Of a stretch of 64,000 bases of DNA, positions 11,701-26,899 are shown one piece after another. The position numbers were made by a program, and so were the translations under genes. The notes beneath the pieces are model-generated. The model did not search any database. It saw only the letters and a list, made by a program, of their open reading frames with translations, and had not been told where the DNA came from. Numbering within the stretch: position 1 is the stretch's first letter; every line of letters starts with the position of its first letter. Source of the stretch: Pyxicephalus adspersus (taxonomy: Eukaryota > Chordata > Amphibia > Anura > Pyxicephalidae). Location: assembly GCF_032062135.1 (NCBI RefSeq), contig NC_092860.1, positions 70,815,393-70,879,392 on the forward strand, in the 5' to 3' direction.

Positions 11701-13802
11701 TGGGATGTATCAAAATATTGGGCATTTTGGATTAGAAATGTATATATGGGGAAGTGATAGTGTAGTGGTCAGTGGTAATGGTGGAGATTTATAAATATGG
11801 ATCAAATCCAAAGTTAGAGAGGTATGTAATAGGATATGGTATGCAAATCATGTGGAACATATAGCATCAAGTGTTGTTAAAACAGAGAGGACCATATCAG
11901 TTTAAGAATAACAAAAGAACAGATTCATATTCTTAAAGGTTTGGAGATCAAAGAGAAGAACAATAGAGTTTTGTCAAAAACTGCAATATATAGTTATATT
12001 CTTAATAGACAGATACAATATGTAGTACAATGCAAATTGAGAGTATAAATGCATATAGATGAATACAATATGAATACAATACATAGTAATAAAGCAGCTT
12101 CGGGGTATACAACTTATTATATTTTAAGTAACCATACTAATACTATTATGTAAATTAGATATTAAAAAGTTATTTTTCCTAACACAACCATTTTAGTAAG
12201 TATATGTGAACAGATTCCTCTTAGAGGAGGGGTAGAGAGGAAAAAGTAGAGAAGAGATAGCAGCATAGGGTTGAAATATATGTTTATTGTATAGGTATGG
12301 TAACAATGGTATGAAGGTGGCCAGCAGACTGGAAAAAGAAGGGAGAAGCACTCATATAATAAAAGATTACCTGGTTCCATTTTTCAAAGATAAGGAAAAA
12401 TACCTGGCCCCAGTATAATAAGAACAAGTAATTCCAATAATGAATCCTGTGTGAAAATGTATGTAGAGAAAGTCATCAGTGCTAGAGTAAAAATAGACAG
12501 AGCCATGTTTTGTTCCCTGAAGGCAAACTAAATTCAGTTTAGTCTAAGGATATAAAAGCTGGACAAGCCCTTGCATGCATAGAAGTGGCAACACTGCGTG
12601 GCCTGGTATAGAGCTACAAGAGGCATTACGGCTAACAGAGTTTCAGTAGCAGGAATGTCCCAAAAATGAAGCTGGCACTTCTTATCCAGTCTACCGTTAG
12701 GTGAACAATGTAGCTTCTGCCCTGGAAAGCATTCAGCATCCTCAGAGATTAGGGCTTGTTGAGGTGGCCACAAAAGAGCAGGGGTATGATAAACAGCCAC
12801 CCGCTGTTTCCACAGATGAACAGTCTGGCAAATCTGGAGCAGAAAGAAGGAAAATCATAGCTGGACTCACATTTAGGCCCCCGATGGGTCCATGCTGAAG
12901 GAAGCCATGGTTTCTCATCCCACAGGTCCTGCTCTGAGGAAAACATTGAAGGAGATGAACCCAATCTTTAGGCTGTGACTATTGGCATCATGTTATCCCA
13001 GCCTTAACCCAGTGCATTGTTGGCTCTGTGGAAGTATGTGCCATCAAATTTCCTGTGCTCCACTTACTACTATTATAAGGCATTCCTCCTCCACCTAGAC
13101 ATATGTGTTTGGCAGCCCAAAGATAAGATTTCCAAAGGAAGTGATGGGAGATCCACTGCCATGCCCAGGCCAAGGCCAATAAGTATTGTAATATTAAGGA
13201 CAGGTAAATGTACTAGTTTATTTCCATTTTCCATTGTGTTAATATGAGTTTATTTAGGAAATTTAGTAGTTTAAACCTCTTTTAAAGAACAGGCTTGACA
13301 CCACAAAGTATAATTCAGCTATTTATTTCTGATGCACTTTACCAGAAGGATAGGCATTGTTTATCTGGTTGTATCCAACATAAACCTCTGTTTTCTGCAA
13401 TAAATAGCTTTGCACAAGGATTAAAGCTTGCTTGTTTTTACATAGATACATATAAGCACTAAGGAGGACTTTAGAGTCTAATGTACAAAGGCATTGTAGC
13501 CTTGTAGCACAATATATACGGGATTACTAGAAACTATACAGTTGCATTGCCATAAATAATGTTTGAAAAGAGCTGCAGAGTTAGTGCCCATTTACCTGAA
13601 TGGTGCCCAGTGTGACCCCCTCATAATAAAGCATATGATGTTATATGGCTCTTGCACAAGAACTAACCAGAACTAACTAACACTAATGGTACCAACTGAG
13701 AAACAAACTAATTCTATTTTTTTTTAACAGGGACCAAAACCAGTTGCTTGTGCAGGAAAAGATGTGACTCCTTTGAAAAGGGATTCTTTATGCTTAAACT
13801 AA
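2730..13802 (+). CDS. IFI30: IFI30 / GILT, gamma-interferon-inducible lysosomal thiol reductase (5' partial)
   Basis: Six coding exons, all phase 0: 2730-2924, 3896-3970, 5832-5927, 7094-7246, 8608-8676 and 13731-13802 (TAA stop). Each has AG/GT borders, and together they give 219 residues. Exon 1 here carries the redox motif CMGC in [11 protein letters not shown], followed by [11 protein letters not shown]. The next exon carries the GILT signature [11 protein letters not shown]. The fourth has LMHANAQRT and [12 protein letters not shown]. Conserved Cys pairs continue to the C-terminus. Three N-glycosylation sequons (NVT, NVS, NVT) fit a lysosomal glycoprotein. GILT reduces protein disulfides in lysosomes for class II antigen processing (family knowledge). 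The signal-peptide exon was not found in 1-2729 and is probably upstream of the window. The last intron is about 5 kb. A polyadenylation signal lies at 13879. It is followed by MPV17L2 on the same strand, as I recall in human. Identification is near certain; exon borders are read by eye. Confidence 0.95.
4000..4126. repeat. Short foldback MITE (GTCTGTTTATAAAGCAGTG family)
   Basis: Ends GGTCTGTTTATAAAGCAGTG and CACTGTTTTATAAATAGATC are complementary with mismatches, and the inner arms also pair (CTGACTTTCAATG against ATTGAAAGTCAGG). Lies in the IFI30 intron after exon 3896-3970. Confidence 0.65.
4397..4478. repeat. Degenerate copy of the CCTGATTTATTAAA MITE
   Basis: Begins GGGCCTGATTTATTAAATC with GCCAAGGCTGGAGAA and ends AATAAAACAGGCCC; internally shortened relative to 2273-2496. 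Confidence 0.6.
5928..7093 (+). other. IFI30 intron with one hAT-like MITE
   Basis: Apart from the repeat at 6375-6638, I see nothing recognisable in this intron. Confidence 0.5.
6375..6638. repeat. hAT-like non-autonomous element, TTCTCAACC family
   Basis: Terminal inverted repeats CAGAGATTCTCAACC and GGTTGAGAAACACTGCTG match the CAG-GGTTCTCAACC termini typical of hAT/Charlie elements. The same internal phrases (GATCTTTTTGGCTATCTG, GACCACCAC-CTAATG) recur at 47590-47857, with a more decayed relative at 58915-59236. No clean 8-bp target duplication was seen. Confidence 0.65.
7247..8607 (+). other. IFI30 intron with a decayed inverted-repeat element
   Basis: No exon recognised apart from the flanking ones. 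An inverted-repeat element is described separately at 8124-8470; the rest is unassigned. Confidence 0.45.
8124..8470. repeat. Inverted-repeat MITE (GGAACTAAAG termini)
   Basis: TGGAACTAAAGTCCCACTT near the left end is complementary to GGCTTTAGTTCCACTTTC at the right end. The element crosses the IFI30 intron before exon 8608-8676. Superfamily not assigned; T2/Kolobok-like is possible. Confidence 0.5.
10385..10425 (-). repeat. GAAACGCGT / CCTGAGGAAGCC motif
   Basis: Reads ACGCATTTCGCCGACTAAGG then CTTCCTCAGGGG on plus. This is the reverse complement of a CCTGAGGAAGCC...GGCGAAACGCGT phrase that recurs at 16072-16103, 16240-16277 and 16396-16415 and is very common in frog DNA. Probably a fragment of an old mobile element. 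Confidence 0.55.
10475..10782. repeat. Possible pogo/Tigger-like non-autonomous element
   Basis: Left end CAGTAGACTCTGGACTATCC resembles pogo/Tigger termini. An inverted counterpart AGGCCGGATAGTACAGAG lies at 10725-10742. The right boundary is unclear. Confidence 0.4.
11588..11640 (+). repeat. Two-copy direct repeat, about 26 bp
   Basis: The phrase GCTTTGTCCCCCGCAAGTCC, followed by CGGT, occurs twice back to back. It is GC-rich against an AT-rich background. Confidence 0.85.
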
Positions 13803-13878
13803 ACTGCCAAGTTTTGTGAAGAAAAACGTTTAAAATTGTGAATGAATGAATAGTAAGCTTAGCATGATTTTTTTGAAA

Positions 13879-13884
13879 AATAAA
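13879..13884 (+). terminator. IFI30 polyadenylation signal AATAAA
   Basis: AATAAA lies about 77 bases after the IFI30 stop codon, which gives a short 3' UTR. It is the first canonical signal downstream of the stop. Confidence 0.7.
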
Positions 13885-14213
13885 GTTTAAATATAAAACT
13901 TGGTTTCATTGACTTAATTCAATAAAGGTATTATGATGTAAATTACAGATAGTATCTTTGGGAGTAAAGGTAGTCTGAAACAGGACTATGACATGATTAT
14001 ACTTAAAGGGTTATTCAGATGCATATAAATACTTACATTAAGCTACACATACTGATACACTGTAAGTAGTGAACCCTTTGCTGTTGGTCACCCTTGCCGT
14101 CTGCTCTTCTGTAACATCAGAGACAGAGATGGCACTGTGCATGCAGGTCTGAGTTGTCAAACTGCAGGATACATAGCACGGCTCTCTGTGTTCAACCAGG
14201 GATACTCCAGTTG

Positions 14214-14481
14214 TTAAAGCAGAACTAAACTAAATAAAAAAAAATACACTTACCTGTAATCCCACAGATCCCTCGATGGCGCTGGTCCTTCCCACGATCT
14301 GGTCCCGTGTTGTCCTGGAATTCGTTGTCCCAGTGCGACTGGGTGACGTAACTGCTGTAAAAGGGGGAAAAAAGAGAGCGCATGTGTGAGATAGGCACCT
14401 CTTTCCCCTTAGTGAAAAAATCCCCCTTCTGCACATACCCTTCTTTGTAAAGTAAAAATGTTGAGTTTAGGTACGCTTTAA
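14214..14481. repeat. T2/Kolobok-like MITE with TTAA ends
   Basis: Begins TTAAAGCAGAACTAAACT and ends GAGTTTAGGTACGCTTTAA, so the termini are inverted and include TTAA on both sides. Xenopus T2-family elements have similar TTAAAGG termini and TTAA target duplications. A related full copy is at 18336-18845; internal relatives occur near 44160-44260. Confidence 0.6.
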
Positions 14482-14925
14482 GGCACAACTAAACTTAAAA
14501 CAAAGTTATACCTTTACTTCCACAGAGTCCACATTTGGGTCCCGCGCCGTCCTGTAATCTAACTACGTCTTGGCGCAGGGGATTTCCTCCTCACTGGGCG
14601 CCGCTATCTTCCTCTGTCTTCTTACTTCTTCTGGCTGTGTCACCCTATCTTGCAGTGCACAAGTGTAAGATCAGATGAAGTGGCCTGTGGTAAATGGGAA
14701 AAAAAAGACCGCAGATGTCACTTCACATGCATGAGATTGATATTTTTTTCCATTACAGGAAAAAGCCCCTTCTGCACGTGCCCGATGTTGGACGGAGAAA
14801 GAGCAGCCAGAAACCTCCTGGGTTGTGTGACATGGAGGCTCTGTGTCCTTTTTCTGTATTTATCGCTGTGGCAGTTAAGACAGAAGGAGAGGGCTTCACC
14901 ATTTATTTTTAATGTTTTTTTATGC
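14478..14925. repeat. Second T2-like fragment abutting the first
   Basis: Starts TTAAGGCACAACTAAACTTA, sharing its TTAA with the end of the preceding element. The internal sequence is related (CCACAGAGTCC, GCGCC). The right end was not located with confidence. Confidence 0.4.
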
Positions 14926-15332
14926 TTTTTTTATTTTTATTTTTTTTTATGTTTGTTGATGCTTGGCTTCAATTCCTTCTGGGTCCTTGAACAAATATAG
15001 AGAAAGTAAATTCTGACACTTTTCTGACATTCATTTACAAAATTCTTGTTCCCGGGAAAAATACACACAAGGCAGGCAACTAGTATTTTCTAAATAGGGC
15101 TATTATAGGGGCTATAATTTTCTCATGACAGTTGTATTAATTGTGACCTCATCATATCATACAAACACTTGTCCTTTTTGTAATTAACAAGAATCTGGTA
15201 TCGAACAGACTACTATCTTGAGGATATAACAATTAAAATAAAAGTTGTATCTTAGATGTGCTTAAAGTCCTACTGGCAACAAAATATTAGTACCTACAAC
15301 ACGTAGAAAAATGTAAATAGTAGAAACATTTT

Positions 15333-15560
15333 GGGCTCTATTAATAAATTATTCCCCCATTTATTGGTGTAAACTTTGCTAACAGATGGTTGTATCTCTC
15401 AAGTCGCATTCTTTCAGTTCCTATTAAAAATAATGCCTCGTTCTACCATCTACCATCTCTCGTAAGTGTACAGCTGTCACAATAGGAGATACTATCTGTG
15501 TAAGTGAAAATTATTAACCAATCTAGAGCAAATTGATATATACATTTATTAATAGAGCCT
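15333..15560. repeat. Inverted-repeat MITE (GGCTCTATTAATAAATT)
   Basis: GGCTCTATTAATAAATTAT at the left is complementary to ATTTATTAATAGAGCC at the right, giving 228 bp in all. Confidence 0.7.
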
Positions 15561-16071
15561 TTTAGGTGATACGTAACAATATTTTATGAATCATTAATTT
15601 GCATTGTAAAGTGTTTACTATAGCACAGTGATGCTTGTCACCAGATGCACACACTTTTAGTACCCTCAGACTTCTGGTTGAGTACCCTTGGGTTAAAGCT
15701 GAACTCCAGGCAAAAAGCTAAAAGCACAGGTGACATACATACATGGAGCTTTATTACCTGATTTGTAATGATTTTCATTTGGTCTTGTCTGAAAGGGCAG
15801 GAGTTCTGATTTTTTTTTTCAGCTGCATGTAAGTAATATGTATCATCATTTATATTGTCTGGTTTTCTAACAAATACAATACTGCCAACATCCTCATTAT
15901 ACATTAGTAAATATCATAAAAATATCATAAATCTTTTATTTCCTTCATTTAAAAGTACAGTTAAAATATGCATGCCTCTTCTCATATACCAAGTTTCAGG
16001 AAGAGTCTAATTTAAATTGTAACATACATGGGCTAGATACATTGTATACATTACATATGTTGAGATCATCC

Positions 16072-16415
16072 GACGCGTTTCACAGACTGTGTCCTCAGGG
16101 ATTTAATTGGTGCAGCTAGTAGATGTATCAGCACAAAAAGTTGTTACAATCACCGGTATGCTTATTCCCTTGGTATGAAGGCAGGCAACAGGTAGACAGA
16201 AAGCTGTAAGAAAATGACAGCATATTAAACATTTGATGTCCCGACGCGTTTCGCCTCTAAGGGCTTCCTCAGGGGACTTGATGTAAGGCATTAGATTGCT
16301 GGCTGGAAGTGATGAGAAGAAGAGTTACAAACCTCCTGGCGTGCAGTAGAGGCACTGTGTATTGACACTGTGTATTGCTGCATGCCAGGAAGACCTTAGA
16401 GGCGAAACGCATCAG
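16072..16415. repeat. Cluster of three AAACGCGT / CTTCCTCAGG motifs
   Basis: GACGCGTTTC is followed within about 20-30 bases by CTCAGG at 16072-16103 and 16240-16277. The inverted form GAGGCGAAACGC lies at 16396. All three fall in about 340 bp just upstream of the MPV17L2 copy 1 promoter. Confidence 0.55.
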
Positions 16416-16777
16416 GACATCAATTTTTTTTATTGCTGTATTTTCTTAGGGATTCTATGTCAACAGGTCAAACAAAAGCCTCCCTTATGAAACTCAGTGG
16501 GGGTGACCTTATTTCAATCTAATTGTCTAAACAAAATAATCTTGTTATATGAGCATTCCTATTTAAGGAGTACTATAATTGTACCAATTTCTTTAATACA
16601 CTGCTGCTTTTCTCTCCTCATTATTTATTCATTTCTATGTATCTCCATCGGGGTATGCGGCAAAAATAGACAATGCTAGAGATTGCCTGATTAGCATCCT
16701 TCTATCTATTGCATACAGTGACAATGATTAAAGGGTACCACAGTACTGCACCGCTTTACTAACATCCTTCCCAAAGT

Positions 16778-17246
16778 AAAGATGGCTGACATGTTGGTTT
16801 GCTCAGTTTCACAACGTCCTACAAAATATAAAGTGCCCTAAGTAAAGATGGCCGATGTGCTTTGCGGCAATAAACCTATTGAGCACTTCATTATTGAAAG
16901 TGCTTGTGAAATGCAGATATATTGAAATAAATGTAATTGGCCATTAATTCATTTCCTTAAATGAGAAGGCTATCCTGGGGTTCTGTCAGTTAAATTGGAG
17001 TTTGCGGCCGTTTGCATCTAAACTTTGCTGGTAATGTTTGGGAAAAGGTTAATATAAAGGGGCGTTGCTGTAGTGACGTCGTAAGAAAATGAGAAGTGCG
17101 CATGCTTAATTAGGCAATAGAGGTTATTACCAGGAAGACGAGAGGCCATGTGACTGCACGTACACCGGTCTTTTGCAATGTACTGACATGACTCAGTAGC
17201 GGAGGGAGCGCGTGTGTGCTGGTCACGTGACGAGTCCTCTGAGAGG
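16778..17246 (+). promoter_or_regulatory. Probable promoter and non-coding first exon of MPV17L2 copy 1
   Basis: A locally CpG-richer block sits upstream of MPV17L2 copy 1. It holds two YY1-like AAAGATGGC sites (16778 and 16844), a CRE-like TGACGTCG (17074), an NRF1-like TGCGCATGC (17097) and the palindrome GTCACGTGAC (17222-17231). The palindrome equals the CLEAR/USF E-box core. A splice donor (GG|GTATG, intron from 17247) follows directly, suggesting a non-coding first exon ending at 17246. Acceptors that could receive it lie before 18271 and 19003. The motifs are seen in the sequence; promoter activity and transcription start are inferred. YY1 and NRF1 sites are common in promoters of nuclear genes for mitochondrial proteins. 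Confidence 0.55.
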
Positions 17247-18270
17247 GTATGTCAGTGTGCTCGGTTGTATAATATATATTCATTTATAAATTTACCAATG
17301 AATAACTGTCATATATTGTAAAAATGGTAAGATTTCCTAACGGTAAGGTGTGATTAGATTTCCACAGTATGGTTACCAGCCGAGGCAACAGGTAGACTTT
17401 TTATTCTATTGAGGGTTGTGGATGTAAATGTTTAATTGTAAATGAAGGTGATTCTGTCTCAAGGTTAGATCAGGTCAAAGAACATGATCAGTGTACATCA
17501 AAAGTGTTTGCCCTGTACATTCTGCATGGTCATTTCTAAGATGTGTCCACAGAATAGAAAGGTTATTCTTTATATGGCGATCCAACACGTGACTGAATGG
17601 CCAGCTATGTTCTACCAGGATTTCCATAGAGCATGGAAGGGTAAATTATTATTGGTTACATTTTGGGGCGATTTCCCTTCACTTCCTGTCCTATGAGAAA
17701 ATTTATTTTCATCCTTGATTGTCTCTGGAGCACTGTCCCTGAAACTGATTCAGATAATGACCCAAAAATAGCAATTCTCTATCCCTCCTCCATGGGAAAA
17801 CACACACGCCAATAAAAATGTATTTAATATATAAATATCTATATACATCCAACATACATAAACCGTAAATACCGCAGAGTGACTTATCTTTAGCTGTATA
17901 CCCAGTCCTGCATAAACCTACCCAGTTCTTTCTTATTTAAAGTCCTTATAACATTACAGAGGTTCTATTTGCTTCTCCTGGTCTATTGAAAATACAATTA
18001 AGCAGAAAGAACTAATCTCAAAATACAAAAAGTCCCCAGGAGGTTGAATTTACTTTTTTGGCACAGGAGAAATACAAAAAAAAAACACTGGTGTAATAGT
18101 AAAACTGAATAAAGTTATGGCCTAATAAAGCTTCACAGAATGGTGTGTCAGTGAGCCTGCATTACTCCTGAATTTAGAGCAGAATTGCCACAATCATGTA
18201 ATCTGTGCTTCCTTGAACACAGTGGTATCCCTGCTATTTTTGTACTTAATCTGCTTTTTGTTCCTTGCAG
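17247..18270 (+). other. Putative 5' UTR intron of MPV17L2 copy 1
   Basis: No coding content seen. Contains an old frog-type repeat around 17640-17790 with CACTTCCTGTCC, not assigned to a family. Confidence 0.4.
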
Positions 18271-18327
18271 GTATAAAGTGATCTTCTGAGGGTTGGTGCT
18301 TTAATACCAAACTTTCTTGCTCTGTAG
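18271..18327 (+). other. Possible extra non-coding 5' exon of MPV17L2 copy 1
   Basis: The segment is bordered by a good acceptor (CCTTGCAG, ending 18270) and a possible donor (GTTAGT at 18328). Its first bases (GTATAAAGTGATCTTCTG) resemble the start of the 5' exon of copy 2 at 31363 (GTGTACAGAGTGATCTCTG), which supports homology. No coding role is apparent. It may be optional or a relic. Confidence 0.3.
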
Positions 18328-18335
18328 GTTAGTAA

Positions 18336-18845
18336 TTAAAGCGTACCTAAACTCAGAATTTTTACTTTGCATAAAAGAGTTGACAACCCTTTTTATGTTA
18401 GGTAAAAATTCTGTTGTGTTTTTTTGTAAAAAAGTGCAGCACTGCTTCCTAATTCTCGATCCCCTAGGTGATCGAGAATGAATGGGAGCGCAAAGCCTAT
18501 GTCACAGATCCTGGGAGGCTCTTAGCTGCTTCTTCTACCCATGCCCGGGCCCTTTCGTCTAAAAGGGAAAAAATTGACGATCTCACGCATGCACGGTGAG
18601 ATCGGCAAGTTTTTTTTCCCCATTTATGTCACCCGATCTCATGCCTGTGTTGGGTGACGTAGGAACAAGAACCCAGAAGGAGAGGATGGCGGCGCCTGGT
18701 GCATCGGCCTAAAAATGGGAGGCCGGGGGAACGCGAGACCCGATGAACGTGACCCTTCGGACTGTTAGACTGCCCTTCAGGATTAAAGGTAAGTGTATTT
18801 TTTTGTTTTTGTTTTGGGGGACTTTTGAGTTTAGTTCCTCTTTAA
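18336..18845. repeat. T2/Kolobok-like MITE with TTAA ends, full copy
   Basis: Begins TTAAAGCGTACCTAAACTCA and ends TGAGTTTAGTTCCTCTTTAA, giving inverted termini of about 20 bp inside a TTAA duplication, 510 bp in all. The interior contains a 10-bp-arm hairpin (ATTCTCGATC...GATCGAGAAT, 18452-18480) and GATCTCACGCATGC/GTGAGATC. It lies between the two possible 5' exons of MPV17L2 copy 1. Confidence 0.7.
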
Positions 18846-19046
18846 TTTTTTTTTTTTTTATTTGTTTGGGCAATATTTTGTTACATTGTTTGTCTTCTGT
18901 AAGACATCAGCTAAATTAGAGTGGTATCTAGAGAGTTTCTTTGTATTGAAACCATTTTATGATTACTTTTGTTTTCTTGGCAAATAATTTTTTATGTTTC
19001 AGGTCAATGCTGCAGTGTTTCTTGTGGTTTATGGAATTTGGGCAGG

Positions 19047-25828
<6,782 letters not shown>

Positions 25829-26087
25829 GGTTCTCCATGTGCTTTGTGTTCAAACCTGGTGCACCCCATGTTAAAACTACACATTTAATGTATTCTTTAT
25901 GAACACTGGGATGCTTAGCGTTTCTTTGTTTTAATATTAATGAAGCATGCATGCTTCATTGGAGTTATAGCGAAACAAAGAGGTGGCATCTGTTCAGATT
26001 GCCAAAATTCTGTATATAGAAAGCTCCTACACTGCATTTAAAACTCTTCACTGCCCCCTCTCCTCCACTTTTAAACAACCTAATTTA

Positions 26088-26394
26088 GGCTGTGTCTACA
26101 CGGATGTTTTTTTAAAAACACATTTAAACCTTCCTACCATGTTTATATGCGTTTTTAGCACTTTTACTGGCGTTTTAAAGCTTGCCCTAAAACTGCTGGA
26201 AACCGTCTATGCCGCGTTTTCCCACGTTAACCCTGTGTTTTAATTTTTTAAAAACTTGCAAGGAGCGTTATCTATAATGCTTAAAATGGTGCCTCAAGGA
26301 AACGCCCTGGTGTAGAGTAGCCATTGGAATTTCATACATGGGCTTTTAAAGCCTCAGGTTAAATGCTGGAGAAAACGTCTGTGTAGACGCAGCC
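26088..26394. repeat. 307-bp terminal-inverted-repeat element, copy A
   Basis: Ends GGCTGTGTCTACACGGA and TCTGTGTAGACGCAGCC are inverted. The interior is rich in GTTTTTAGCACTTTTAC and GCGTTTTAAAGC phrases. A second copy in the opposite orientation is at 49560-49862. It lies in the 3' UTR of MPV17L2 copy 1 and abuts a LINE fragment. Confidence 0.75.
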
Positions 26395-26500
26395 AAAGTT
26401 GGGTTCAATTTTCTCCAACGGGAAAAAAATTTCTTCCTGATCCCATGAGGCCATTGAATGTTCCCTGGATCAACAGTCTCTGTTGCCTTTACTTTAAAAC
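26395..26500 (-). mobile_element. CR1/L2-type LINE 3' fragment
   Basis: On the minus strand it reads GACTGTTGATCCAGGGAACA, then ATTCAATGGCCTCATGGGAT and GAGAAAATTGAACCCAAC. This is the same 3' region as the large relic at about 49460-49556. Confidence 0.7.
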
Positions 26501-26646
26501 AATAATTTAAAATGTTAAATAGTCTAAAGTAGACTAAGCCTTAAAGACTGGGGCCAAAGGAAAGCTACTACCTGTATATACATTTGCCTTTTGCATGGGT
26601 CTTGGGATGTAATGTAATTTTATCTCTTCATCATAGCACCACCCAT

Positions 26647-26679
<33 letters not shown>

Positions 26680-26873
26680 AAGTGCTTGGTTGGTTTTGAT
26701 TTTACTACTAAGCTGCCAATAACATTATGTTGTATATTTTTGATTTTGCTGCCAATGTAAAAGGCCACAGAAGCATGTGATATTGTGTACTACTATGACA
26801 AAATCCAATGGGTACTAAATACCTATGTTTGTAATTTTGGTGCTTATTTTTATATCTTTTGTAAATTGTGTAT

Positions 26874-26879
26874 AATAAA
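26874..26879 (+). terminator. MPV17L2 copy 1 polyadenylation signal AATAAA
   Basis: AATAAA about 1.05 kb after the stop codon, in a T-rich, GT-rich context. If it is used, the 3' UTR of about 1 kb contains the whole foldback element at 26088-26394, a LINE fragment and a poly(T) run of about 31 near 26648. Confidence 0.55.
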
Positions 26880-26899
26880 ATTAATTTATTATGTATATC

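Larger units (their letters stand above)
8677..13730 (+). other. Last IFI30 intron, about 5 kb, repeat-bearing
   Basis: No exon seen. It contains a CCTGAGGAAGCC/AAACGC motif at 10385-10425, a pogo-like inverted element near 10475-10782, a 26-bp direct duplication near 11588-11640 and long unassigned AT-rich DNA. Confidence 0.5.
13885..16777. other. Intergenic DNA between IFI30 and MPV17L2 copy 1
   Basis: No gene recognised. It carries two adjoining T2-like MITEs (14214-14481 and one starting at 14478), an inverted-repeat MITE (15333-15560) and a cluster of AAACGCGT motifs (16072-16415). Confidence 0.5.
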
